Positions 1-7,407 of a stretch of 20,727 bases of DNA are shown here, piece after piece. The stretch lies in assembly GCA_013815405.1 (NCBI GenBank), contig JACDGF010000003.1, forward strand, positions 1 to 20,727, read 5' to 3'. Numbering within the stretch: the stretch's first letter is position 1; each line of letters opens with the position of its first letter. This DNA is from Caulobacteraceae bacterium. GTDB taxonomy: Bacteria; Pseudomonadota; Alphaproteobacteria; Caulobacterales; Caulobacteraceae. The notes below the pieces were generated by a model, which saw only the letters and a list, made by a program, of their open reading frames with translations, did not search any database and was not told the origin of the DNA. The position numbers and the translations under genes were made by a program.

Positions 1-1523
1 GTCTGGCGCAGGTCCTTCGGGGCCAGCTCGCCCAACGTCTGGTCCAGGAACACGCGCGCGTCCGGGGCCTTGTCGGCGTTCTTCTCCGCCGTCGCCAAAC
101 TCCATTCCACCCGCTTGAGCATGGAGTCCGCACCAGACCAGTCGGTCCAGCGATCATACCAGCCCTGCGGCCCGGGCGCGTTCAGCGGGCTCTGTCCCAT
201 GGCTTTGACGTCGGCGTAGAACAGGGTGATCTCCGCCCCCAGCTTGGCGCGGGGCGCGGTGAACTGAGCCGGGTCCTTGCTCTTGAGAAACCCGTAGGTG
301 TCGCCCGCCAGCCATGCCCAGCGGCTCGCCACCGGATCATAGGTCTCGAACTTGTACATCGCCTGGGGCGGCGCCGGGGTCGCGCCTAGCTTGAGCCCCA
401 GCGCCCGATAGCAGGAGATGGCGTAGTCCTCCGGCTGCTTCAGCTTGGACTGCGCCGCCGCCCAGGCCTCGTCGCTCTCGACCAAGGCGCGCGCCATCTC
501 CGCCAGGCTGGTGTCGTGGGCGAGGTAGACCTTGGCGAGACGGTCAACGAGTGTGGGCGGGGGCTCATCGGCGACGAAGTGGCGGGCGAGCTTGGTCGCC
601 AGGAAGCGCGCCGTCTCCGGCCTGCGGGCGAGGTCGTTCAGCATGGCGTCGCCCTGGTCGACGCCCGCCTGGGCGTAGATCTTGCCGAGCAGGGTCGCGG
701 GGCCCGGCTCGTGCCATTCTTTGTGGAAGACGAAGCCCCCCGGCTTGTCGCCCATCCTGCCGCCGAGTTCATAGGCGATGTGCTCGAAGGTGGGATGGGT
801 GCTCCAGCCGGTAATGCCGCGGGCCAGCTGGATAATGTCGGCTTGGGTGTAGCCGCCGCCCACGCCCATGGTGTGCAGCTCTAAGATCTCGCGGGCGAGG
901 TTCTCGTTCAGCCCCGCCTTCTTCTGCAGGCCGTAGGGCGAGTTGGGACCGATCGAGACATTGTTGTCCAAGAAGACCAGCATGGCCGGGTTTTTGGCCG
1001 AAGCGACCAGCATGTCGGCGAACTTGCCCGTCGTGTGAGGCCGGATCACCTCGCGCTCGTAGGCGCCGGCGATCACGTCCGACTGCTGCTTGATCGCGGG
1101 CACCACCAGATGGTTGGACCAGAAGCGGGTCAGCCGCTCACGGAAAGGCTGTCGGGTGGTCAGCGCGACGTTGGTCCGAGCGCCGTACTCTAGCATGAAG
1201 TTCTCGGCGACCCACGTCACGTAACCGCCGAGCGAGAGCCCGATGTCCTTGGCGAGCTTCGCTTCGAGCGCCTTGTCGCCTGACGCTTTGGCGGCAGCCT
1301 GCTTCTGATTGAGGCCATAGCCGACCACTGCATACCTGTAGAAGTAGTTCGCCCGGTGGTCGGTCGTGGTGGCGAAACCTTTGAACTCCACCGGCTCAGT
1401 GTAAGGCGTCTGGAGCTGTTCCAGCAGCCAGCGCTTGGGATTGGAGGATGCGGCGTCCAACTCTCCGGGGCGAGCGCCCAGACCGAACCGGTTGACCGCG
1501 ATCGCAGCGGTTCTGGCGACCAT
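1..1523 (-). CDS. DUF1800 family protein, 3' end beyond the window
   Basis: Translating the minus strand from the ATG at 1523 gives an open frame of 507 codons that leaves the window without a stop, so the C-terminus is missing. It carries the DUF1800 hallmarks: NRFGLGARPGE near residues 11-21, RERLTRFWSNH at about 128-138, FLDNNVSIGPNS at about 184-195 and the signature LNENLAREILELHTMGV at about 205-221, followed by GYTQADIIQLARGITGW. The start is supported by a GAGGGG Shine-Dalgarno sequence about eight bases upstream and by the family start (NRFGLG close to the N-terminus). No Sec signal peptide is visible. DUF1800 proteins have no settled biochemical function; their genes are often paired with a DUF1501 gene, which would lie downstream, outside this window. 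Upstream lies an 18-bp palindrome that may control it. Confidence 0.93.
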   Translation of the reverse strand, partial: MVARTAAIAVNRFGLGARPGELDAASSNPKRWLLEQLQTPYTEPVEFKGFATTTDHRANYFYRYAVVGYGLNQKQAAAKASGDKALEAKLAKDIGLSLGGYVTWVAENFMLEYGARTNVALTTRQPFRERLTRFWSNHLVVPAIKQQSDVIAGAYEREVIRPHTTGKFADMLVASAKNPAMLVFLDNNVSIGPNSPYGLQKKAGLNENLAREILELHTMGVGGGYTQADIIQLARGITGWSTHPTFEHIAYELGGRMGDKPGGFVFHKEWHEPGPATLLGKIYAQAGVDQGDAMLNDLARRPETARFLATKLARHFVADEPPPTLVDRLAKVYLAHDTSLAEMARALVESDEAWAAAQSKLKQPEDYAISCYRALGLKLGATPAPPQAMYKFETYDPVASRWAWLAGDTYGFLKSKDPAQFTAPRAKLGAEITLFYADVKAMGQSPLNAPGPQGWYDRWTDWSGADSMLKRVEWSLATAEKNADKAPDARVFLDQTLGELAPKDLRQ

Positions 1524-1567
1524 CGCGCTACCCCTCGGAGTCTCATGCTCGAACAACCTTCACCCAA

Positions 1568-1585
1568 CTTGACAACGTTGTCAAG
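1568..1585. promoter_or_regulatory. 18-bp perfect palindrome, operator-like
   Basis: CTTGACAACGTTGTCAAG is a perfect 18-bp palindrome with a central AACGTT, the layout of LacI/GalR-type operators. It lies 45 bp upstream of the DUF1800 start on the minus strand, and 8 bp upstream of a plus-strand ATG at 1594. Each half also contains TTGACA, the -35 consensus, so a bound repressor could occlude a promoter on either strand; I see no convincing -10 partner. The regulator is not encoded in the window. The operator role is inferred from symmetry and position only. Confidence 0.5.
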
Positions 1586-1593
1586 GAGAAGCA

Positions 1594-1668
1594 ATGTCGC
1601 TCCGCGTGACGCCTCCGCCCTGGCACAGCGTTACACAGCGGCTGGTCCCATCAGGTCGCGGCAGCTGA
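1594..1668 (+). other. Possible 24-codon ORF with strong RBS, perhaps a gene remnant
   Basis: An ATG at 1594 is preceded at good spacing by AAGGAGAA, an almost ideal Shine-Dalgarno sequence, and comes directly after the 18-bp palindrome. The frame (MSLRVTPPPWHSV...) closes at a TGA at 1666-1668. The peptide resembles nothing I recognise. It may be a leader peptide, or the surviving 5' end of a palindrome-controlled gene whose body was deleted; chance is also possible. Confidence 0.2.
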
Positions 1669-1854
1669 CGTTTAGGCCAGATCAGCGGGACGAAACGTTC
1701 GTCGTCCAGTGGATCGCCGGGACGGAGCGCGTCCCGCCTGATAGGCCGTCGTTTTCACAACCCCGAAGCTTTCAGCCGCCCAGCGCCGGGTGTCGCCTTG
1801 CTCCCACGCCGCCTTCTGCGCCGGTGTCGAAGCTGCCGACAGCCGACTAAGCCG

Positions 1855-1931
1855 ATGTCCGGAATTGGCGCAAGCCGGCCCGAACGCGCCGTCCAGGCCC
1901 TCGGTCCGCCAGCGGACCTTCCGAACGACCG
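1855..1931. repeat. Degenerate intergenic repeat, copy 1
   Basis: This 77-bp segment aligns nearly end to end with 5502-5577: both begin ATGNCCG, share TGGCGCA, a GACGCGCC/AACGCGCC block, and end with CCAGCG(G/A)ACCTTCCGAAC, where 20 of 23 bases match. Both copies are in gene-free DNA. It appears to be a decayed dispersed element of unknown nature. Confidence 0.5.
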
Positions 1932-2034
1932 ACCAGGTGGCGAGCGGTCATTGGGTCCTTGCAAGCAGACGGACCCGCCCGATACGGTTAAGGTCGAAAT
2001 ATTTTCCACGCCCCGGGTAATGAAAGGGATCACG

Positions 2035-4062
2035 ATGCGGGGAAGGATCCGCGTCTTGACGCTTGCGGCGAGCCTTCTCGCCGTGCCGGCGGGGGTGTCG
2101 GCCCAGGCGCTGCCCGATCAGATACGCAACGCCGGCGTTACCGTCGCCCAGTGGGACAGGATCAAGCTGGAGGTGCGGCGCGCGGCGGCGGCGCGCGCGG
2201 TTTCCGAGCGGGCGTTGGTGGCGGTGGCCGAGCGGGTCGGCGTCGAGCTCTCTCGGGGAGGACGGATCGATCTCGACCAGCTCCTCAGGCTCATCGACGG
2301 TCGTGCCACCCAGATCAAGGACTTGCACGAACGCCTGACCCTGCTCGCGACGAGCGGCGACCCGGCAACCGCCGGCCTGCTGGGCCAAGCCCGGGCGGCG
2401 ATGGACACGGGCGATCTGGACGGCGCCGAGCGGATCCTGGGCGGCGCCCGTCAGGCGGCACGGGTGTCGCGAGAGAAGGCGCAACTCCGCGAGGCCGAGG
2501 TCGTCAGCCTGGAAGCGCAGGTGAAGGCCCTGCGGTTCGACTATCTCGGCGCTGCGGCGCTCTATGAGGAAGCCGCGAAGACGGCGCCGGAGACGGAGAC
2601 AAAAGCGCGCTGGGAATATCGGATGAAGCAGGCGTTGGCGCTTCGCCAGCGCGGTCAGGTTTTCGGTGAACCGGAGCCTCTGACATCGTCGGTCCGCCTC
2701 TATCGCGACGCGGCTCTGCCGCTTGCGTCCCGTGCCAGCGCGCCGGCCGATTGGGCGACGACCAAGAACGAGTTGGGGCTCACGCTCACGGTTCTCGGTG
2801 AACGCGGTGACAAACAGGCGCTGGACGATGCCCTGGCGGCCTTTCGCGCCGCCCTGGAGGTGCGCGCGCGCGCGACTGCGCCAGCCGATTGGGCGGAGAC
2901 CCAAACTGGCTTGGGGGCCGCGCTTATGAGGCTCGGCGAACGGGGGAATGACCAGGCGATGCGGGACGCGATCCAATCCTTCCGTGCTGCTCTGGAGGTG
3001 CGCACACGTGCCAGCGACCCCAGAAAGTGGGCGATGACACAGGCCACTTTGGGGGCGGCGCTGGCGACGTTGGGCCGAAGCGGGGACGACAAGGCGCTGA
3101 GCGACGCGATCACAGCCTATCGCGCCGTGCTGGAGGTAACCACGCGCGCCGGCGCCCCCGTGGAATGGGCGCGGACGCAAAGCCTTCTCGGAAACGCGCT
3201 CGAAACGCTCGGGGAACGGGGGAACGACCAGGCCCTGCATGACGCAATCGCAGCCTATCGCGCTGCGATCGAAGTGAGCACGCGCGCCAGCGCGCCGGCC
3301 CGTTGGGCGCTCATACAGAACAACATGGGCGCGGCGCTCAAAACGCTTGGCGACCATGGAGACGACCTAGCGATGCGAGATGCGATCGCCGCCTATCGCG
3401 CGTCGCTCGAAGTGAACACCCGCGCCGGCAACGCCGCGATGTGGGCGGCGTCACAGAACAATTTGGGGGTCGCACTAACGACACTCGGCGACCGGGGGGA
3501 CGATCTAGCATCGCGCGAGGCGATCGAAGCCCTTCGCGCCGCCCTGGAAGTGCGCACCCGCGCCAGCAGCCCGACAATGTGGGCCGCGACGCAGAACAAT
3601 TTGGGGAACGCGCTCACGACGTTCGGCAAACGCGGGGACGACAAGGCGCTGCGCGACGCGATCACAGCCTATCGCGCCGCCCTGGAAGTGCGCACGCGCC
3701 CCAGGGCCCCATCGTATTGGGCGGACACCCAGAACAATTTGGGGGCCGCACTTGTAGAGCTCGGCAAACGCGGAGACAGCGAGGCCCTGGGCGACGCGAT
3801 CACGGCACTTCGGGCAGCTCTGGAGGTGCACACACGCGCCAGCTATCCGGCCGATTGGGCGGAGACGCAGAACAATCTGGGTGAGGCGCTCGAAACACAA
3901 GGCGACAAGGGCGGAGGTCGCGCAAACTATGACGCCGCCATCGCCTGCTACCGGGCGGCGCTCGAAGTATACACCCCTGAACACGCGCCAGCCGATCACG
4001 CGAGCGTCACACTCAGTCTCGCGCGCGTCGAAAAAAAGCTGGCGAAGGCGCTGGGCGTATAG
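2035..4062 (+). CDS. Exported TPR-like repeat protein (nine 46-residue repeats)
   Basis: The 675-residue product starts with a typical Sec signal peptide (MRGRIRVLTLAASLLAVPAG, likely cleaved after VSA at residue 23), so it should be periplasmic or surface-exposed. I chose the ATG at 2035, preceded by AAAGGGA, over the upstream in-frame ATGs at 2020 and 1798 because it puts the signal peptide at the N-terminus. Residues 25-235 are helical with one or two less regular TPR-like units. From Trp240 onward comes an array of the form WAxTQNNLGxALxxLGxRGDDxAL, then a helix with DAIxAYRAALEVxTRA. Tryptophans fall at 240, 286, 332, 378, 424, 470, 516, 562 and 608, exactly 46 residues apart; the last unit is 47 long and has His in place of Trp. 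Repeats of this NNLG...AYRAALE type are known in bacterial TPR proteins, often with TIR, CHAT or NTPase partners, and usually mediate protein binding. The TIR gene follows 92 bp downstream on the same strand. Partner and function are unknown. Confidence 0.9.
   Translation: MRGRIRVLTLAASLLAVPAGVSAQALPDQIRNAGVTVAQWDRIKLEVRRAAAARAVSERALVAVAERVGVELSRGGRIDLDQLLRLIDGRATQIKDLHERLTLLATSGDPATAGLLGQARAAMDTGDLDGAERILGGARQAARVSREKAQLREAEVVSLEAQVKALRFDYLGAAALYEEAAKTAPETETKARWEYRMKQALALRQRGQVFGEPEPLTSSVRLYRDAALPLASRASAPADWATTKNELGLTLTVLGERGDKQALDDALAAFRAALEVRARATAPADWAETQTGLGAALMRLGERGNDQAMRDAIQSFRAALEVRTRASDPRKWAMTQATLGAALATLGRSGDDKALSDAITAYRAVLEVTTRAGAPVEWARTQSLLGNALETLGERGNDQALHDAIAAYRAAIEVSTRASAPARWALIQNNMGAALKTLGDHGDDLAMRDAIAAYRASLEVNTRAGNAAMWAASQNNLGVALTTLGDRGDDLASREAIEALRAALEVRTRASSPTMWAATQNNLGNALTTFGKRGDDKALRDAITAYRAALEVRTRPRAPSYWADTQNNLGAALVELGKRGDSEALGDAITALRAALEVHTRASYPADWAETQNNLGEALETQGDKGGGRANYDAAIACYRAALEVYTPEHAPADHASVTLSLARVEKKLAKALGV
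2752..3996 (+). repeat. Tandem coding repeat, 138-bp period
   Basis: Trp codons at 2752, 2890, 3028, 3166, 3304, 3442, 3580, 3718 and 3856 mark units of exactly 138 bp; the final unit is 141 bp. Segments such as CAGAACAATTTGGGG and GACGCGATCACAGCCTATCG recur almost unchanged, so similarity holds at the DNA level, pointing to recent duplication or gene conversion within the TPR gene. Confidence 0.9.
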
Positions 4063-4154
4063 GGCGCCTGCGACGGGGGAGCCAAGCATGGCTATGACGT
4101 CTCCATGCCATCGTCGTAAGACGTTGAACGAGGAACGCCGGAGGCGCTGGGTCA

Positions 4155-5069
4155 ATGGCGGACATATTCATTTCCTACAAACGTGATGACGCCGTGGCCT
4201 CGCAGCGTATCGTGCGGGCGTTGCGGGCCTCCGCATTGTCGGTCTGGTGGGACCATGACATACCGCCCGGCGCCCCGTGGGAAACCACCATCGAGCACGA
4301 GTTGGAGTCCGCGAAAGTCGTCATCGTGGCTTGGTCGCGAGCTTCCGCCGCAAGTGAGAACGTCAAGGCCGAAGCCCGACGCGCGCGCCACAATGGCAAG
4401 CTGATCCAGGTTTTTGTCGAACCGTGCGATCCCCCCCTGTTCTTCGGCGAACACCAGGGGCTAAAGCTCGACGGCTGGACCGGCGACATCCAAGACAGCC
4501 GTTTTCAGACGCTGCTGGCTGCGGTCCATGCGTTGATCGATGGAAAGGCTCCGCCTCAGGGCGTCGGCTATGCGGTGCGGAAGGGGTCGCCCCGGGTCGC
4601 GCTGGCGGCAATTCTGGTTTTTGGAATTATAGGCGGGGTCCTGGGTCTCAATCCCGGCGCGGTTTGCCGCCTCGGCTTTACCCAAAGTCTCTGCCGATCC
4701 GTTGGCGCCACGAAGCCACCCGCGCCGGCGACGGACCCGGCGCGGTTTGCCACGGACGCCCGCGTTGTCCTGCTCGGCAAGGTGTCGGGCGTATGGGGTC
4801 TTCCATCTGAAGCCGGCAGGCCCGCCTGCGCGGTCAAATTTGTCTACAGCGTGGAGCGGGGCGGGTCGGATGATTTCATCCGGCTACGCGGCCTCGGCGT
4901 GGATAGCGTCGGTCGCGTCGTGAGCGCCGAGGGTGGCTCGATCTTCACGCGCACGATCAGCCCTGCCTCACAGGCCGGGACCCAATGGGAGCTGCGGCTC
5001 GAAGGCGATCGGCTCATCCAAGTAGACGCGACTAACGTTTCCACGACGCTCGTGAGGTGTACGAACTAA
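4155..5069 (+). CDS. Membrane-anchored TIR-domain protein
   Basis: The 304-residue product has an N-terminal bacterial TIR domain (about 1-128): the DIFISYKRDD first strand and loop (3-12), VWWDHDIPPGAPW (30-42), AKVVIVAWSRASAASENV (53-70) and KLIQVFVEP (82-90). Glu73 in the SENVKAEARRA helix is where TIR NADases carry their catalytic glutamate, so NAD+ cleavage is possible but not shown. A single hydrophobic helix follows (about 147-166, VALAAILVFGIIGGVLG), then a Pro/Ala-rich linker (184-196) and a C-terminal domain of about 105 residues that I do not recognise (strands around 202-210, 226-235 and 276-302; cysteines 225 and 302 could form a disulfide). Expected topology: TIR inside, C-terminal domain in the periplasm. 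The start has GGAGG about 12 bases upstream. It follows the exported TPR gene, probably in one transcript. Confidence 0.92.
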   Translation: MADIFISYKRDDAVASQRIVRALRASALSVWWDHDIPPGAPWETTIEHELESAKVVIVAWSRASAASENVKAEARRARHNGKLIQVFVEPCDPPLFFGEHQGLKLDGWTGDIQDSRFQTLLAAVHALIDGKAPPQGVGYAVRKGSPRVALAAILVFGIIGGVLGLNPGAVCRLGFTQSLCRSVGATKPPAPATDPARFATDARVVLLGKVSGVWGLPSEAGRPACAVKFVYSVERGGSDDFIRLRGLGVDSVGRVVSAEGGSIFTRTISPASQAGTQWELRLEGDRLIQVDATNVSTTLVRCTN

Positions 5070-5258
5070 ACCTCGGCCCATCGCGCATGAAAAGCCGGCG
5101 CCGGCAGGTCTCGAGGCGTGGTCGCGTTCTCCAGCGTGATCCGCATGACCTCGTCCGCGTCGAGCAAGAATCTGACAAGGCGACTTATTTGCAGGCCGCC
5201 ATTGCGACCCCGTCCCATTCTATTTGGAAAGCAGACCTCTCGAAGGCCTCCATTGGGT

Positions 5259-5419
5259 CGAGGCTGTGTGAAAACGAGAACGGCGTAAATTTGGTTAGAA
5301 TACAATTTCACTTGTGCTCGGATAGGCAGTCGAATCCTGCGCTGAACAGGTAACGGTTGGCCCCCAGAGGTCGATTATTGCGTCGGAAATCCGGCTTGTC
5401 GCGTTTTCACACAGCCTCG
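5259..5419. mobile_element. MITE-like element with 18-bp perfect terminal inverted repeats
   Basis: The left end CGAGGCTGTGTGAAAACG (5259-5276) is the exact reverse complement of the right end at 5402-5419. The 161-bp unit is non-coding. GGCTGTGTGAAAAC-type ends occur on DDE-transposase insertion sequences, so this is probably a non-autonomous derivative or an internally deleted insertion sequence. I found no clear target-site duplication: the flanks read ...ATTGGGT and GTCGGAAC.... The assignment rests on the inverted repeats alone. Confidence 0.6.
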
Positions 5420-5501
5420 GTCGGAACCAGCCCCTCGTCCCCTTCCCGAAAGCGGTAGCTCGCGACCGCCCCGCGAAGGCCTCGAATCCGCACTGGCCAG
5501 A

Positions 5502-5577
5502 ATGACCGCTCCTGGCGCACTCCGGCCGGACGCGCCGGCCCGGCGCTCCGCTGACCAGCGAACCTTCCGAACAGCCG
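5502..5577. repeat. Degenerate intergenic repeat, copy 2
   Basis: Counterpart of 1855-1931, with one or more small gaps. The best-conserved part is CCAGCGAACCTTCCGAAC at 5555-5572. It lies just right of the MITE-like element and left of the kinase operon. Confidence 0.5.
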
Positions 5578-5638
5578 CTTCGCGCTCGTCACCGTCAATA
5601 AGAGGGGCTAGGTTGTTACGGGCGACGGTGGAGGCTTC

Positions 5639-6970
5639 GTGGGCGACGCAGAACAGAGAGGTCAGAAGGACCTGCTTCGGCAGCAGGCCACCCTCGCTCG
5701 GTTCGGCGAACTGGCCCTCAAGTCCGACGACCTCGACGAGATTCTGACCGAGGCGTGCCGCCTGGCAGGGGAAGCCCTGGGCACCGACCTTGCCAAGGTA
5801 GTGGAGTTGCAGCCGGACGGCCAGACCCTCCTGGTGCGTGCCGGCGTGGGATGGAAGCCCGGCGTCGTCGGCGAGGCGACGATCCGGGCCGAGGAGGACA
5901 CATCGGAGGCCTACGCCTTGAAGACGGGCAAGCCGATGATCTCGCGCAACATCGAGACGGAGACGCGGTTTCGCTATCCGACCTTTCTCATCGAGAACGG
6001 CGCCAAGGCAGTCGCCAACGTCCTCATCATCGGCGCCAAGGACGAGCCGCCGTTCGGAATCCTCCAGGTCGACAGCCGCGCGCCGCGCGATTTCACCGAT
6101 GCCGACACCACTTTTCTCAGCGGCTACGCCAACCTGATCGCCGCGGCGGTGGCGCGCCTGCGCACCGTCGAGGCCGGACGGGCGGAAGAGGCCCGGCTCC
6201 GCCTCGCGTTGGAGCAACAGGTCGAGGAGCGGACGGCGGCGCTCGCCAGATCTAACGCTCAGTTGGACGCCTTTGCTCACACGATCAGCCATGACCTGCG
6301 GGCGCCGCTGCGAGCGATGGAGGGGTTCGCGCGCATCCTCCTGGACGATTTCGGCGCGAGCCTGGGAGCCAAGGGCGGGGGCTACGCCGGACGGATCGTG
6401 ACGGCGGCCGAGCGCATGGACAGGCTGATCACCGACCTTCTCGCCTACAGCCGTCTGCAGCGCTATCAGTCGACCAGTCGCGTGGTGGATTCGAGCCGGA
6501 CGGCGCGGCGTGTGTCCGACGAGGTCCGGACGGAGTTTGGGGACGCCGTCGAGATCGAGGTCATTTCGTCAATGCCTTTGATCCTGGCCGAGCCTGTCGT
6601 GCTCGGCCAGGTGCTGTCGAACCTCCTCAGCAACGCCGCCAAGTTTCGACGCGAGGGCGCCCGAGCGCACGTGACCGTGAGAGCCGAGCCGCGCGGCGAT
6701 CGCGTCCGGCTTTGGGTGGAAGACGACGGCATCGGCGTCGCTCCCGAGCACCAAGCCCGCATTTTCGACGTCTTTGAGCGCCTGCACGGGCAGGAAGCCT
6801 ACCCGGGCACCGGGATCGGGCTCGCGGTCGTCAAGAAGGGTGTCGAGTGTATGGGCGGAGCTTATGGGGTCGAGTCCGCGTTAGGGCATGGCAGTCGCTT
6901 CTGGATCGAACTTCCGGCCGCGGGGGACAGCCCCGAGCAGGCTGAACGGGAAGGCGAAGCGCTGGCATGA
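5639..6970 (+). CDS. GAF-domain sensor histidine kinase
   Basis: The product is a 443-residue cytoplasmic kinase without membrane segments. A GAF sensor domain covers about 20-175, followed by a coiled linker (176-208, RAEEARLRLALEQQVEERTA). The HisKA domain contains the H-box FAHTISHDLRAPLRAMEGF with phospho-acceptor His218. The HATPase domain shows the N-box NLLSNAAKF (328-336), the G1 box DDGIG (362-366) and the G2 box GTGIGLA (390-396). The H-box is of the type found in bacteriophytochrome kinases such as Cph1, but this protein has only one GAF and no PAS or PHY domain, and a bilin site is not evident, so its signal is unknown. The GTG start has GGAGG five bases upstream. Its stop overlaps the next start (ATGA), and the next gene is the likely phosphotransfer partner. 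Confidence 0.93.
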   Translation: MGDAEQRGQKDLLRQQATLARFGELALKSDDLDEILTEACRLAGEALGTDLAKVVELQPDGQTLLVRAGVGWKPGVVGEATIRAEEDTSEAYALKTGKPMISRNIETETRFRYPTFLIENGAKAVANVLIIGAKDEPPFGILQVDSRAPRDFTDADTTFLSGYANLIAAAVARLRTVEAGRAEEARLRLALEQQVEERTAALARSNAQLDAFAHTISHDLRAPLRAMEGFARILLDDFGASLGAKGGGYAGRIVTAAERMDRLITDLLAYSRLQRYQSTSRVVDSSRTARRVSDEVRTEFGDAVEIEVISSMPLILAEPVVLGQVLSNLLSNAAKFRREGARAHVTVRAEPRGDRVRLWVEDDGIGVAPEHQARIFDVFERLHGQEAYPGTGIGLAVVKKGVECMGGAYGVESALGHGSRFWIELPAAGDSPEQAEREGEALA

Positions 6971-7407
6971 ACGACGAGTCCTCCATTCTCCTCATAGAGG
7001 ACAACCCCGACGACGCCGAGCTGGTCCGCTACGCCTTCGAGAAGGTCGGGATCGGCAATCCTCTTGTCAGCCTCAGCGATGGCGACTCCGCCGTGGAGTT
7101 TCTTGGCGAAGTGCGCGTCTACGCTGACCGGAAGCGCCATCCGTTGCCGGCGCTGATCCTGCTCGACTTGAAACTGCCACGGCGTTCCGGTTTCGAAGTG
7201 CTGCGGTTCATCCGCGACCAAGAGCCAACCCGGCACATCCCGGTGGTCGTTCTAACCTCGTCGAACCAGCAAGACGATATCAAGCGGGCCTACGAAGACG
7301 GAGCGAACTCTTACCTCGTGAAGCCGGTTAGCCGAGACGCGCTCATAGAGATGGTGCGTTCGCTGGACGCCTATTGGATCAAGCTCAACCAGGTGGACGC
7401 CCGATGA
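6967..7407 (+). CDS. Single-domain response regulator, Rcp1-like
   Basis: The 146-residue receiver has all catalytic residues: the acidic pair Glu11-Asp12 (LLIEDNPDD), phospho-acceptor Asp67 (LILLDLKLP), the conserved Thr97 (VVVLTSS) and Lys119 (YLVKPV). IEDNPDD and the longer region around 50-60 (VRVYADRKRHPLPA) match the Rcp1 type that receives phosphate from Cph1-like kinases. There is no output domain. The start overlaps the kinase stop by ATGA, implying coupled translation, and the kinase H-box fits such a receiver. It probably relays phosphate or acts by protein contact. Confidence 0.94.
   Translation: MNDESSILLIEDNPDDAELVRYAFEKVGIGNPLVSLSDGDSAVEFLGEVRVYADRKRHPLPALILLDLKLPRRSGFEVLRFIRDQEPTRHIPVVVLTSSNQQDDIKRAYEDGANSYLVKPVSRDALIEMVRSLDAYWIKLNQVDAR

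Larger units (their letters stand above)
1586..2034. other. Intergenic region between the DUF1800 and TPR genes
   Basis: No convincing gene lies in this 449-bp divergent spacer. The frame of the downstream TPR gene stays open back to 1798, but the extra residues are arginine/proline-rich and unlike a protein, and the signal peptide argues for the start at 2035. The spacer holds a tiny ORF (1594-1668), a degenerate repeat (1855-1931) and a weak hairpin (GGGTCC at 1953-1958 with GGACCC at 1971-1976). Confidence 0.6.
5070..5638. other. Gene-free region between the TIR gene and the kinase operon
   Basis: This 569-bp stretch has no credible gene; frames open on both strands (for example 5066-5311 minus and 5057-5353 plus) lack RBSs and natural composition. 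It is locally AT-richer at 5265-5330 than its surroundings. It contains a 161-bp element bounded by perfect inverted repeats (5259-5419) and a degenerate repeat (5502-5577). The promoter of the kinase operon should lie near its right end, but I cannot point to -35/-10 boxes. Confidence 0.6.

Noticed and set aside
1948..3357. Long minus-strand ORF (469 codons) opposite the TPR gene
   Set aside because: It is the antisense image of the regular 138-bp repeats; the product is Arg/His-rich and has no fold-like pattern, while the plus frame has a signal peptide and TPR motifs.
2752..3996. CRISPR-like regular spacing
   Set aside because: The 138-bp units are entirely coding in one frame with no short direct repeats separated by unique spacers.
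5094..5105. GCCGGCGCCGGC palindrome after the TIR gene as a terminator
   Set aside because: Perfect 12-bp palindrome but no T-run follows, and such GC-rich palindromes are common by chance here.
5639..6970. Bacteriophytochrome assignment for the first kinase
   Set aside because: The H-box resembles Cph1, but there is only one GAF-sized domain, no PAS or PHY domain and no evident bilin-binding Cys.
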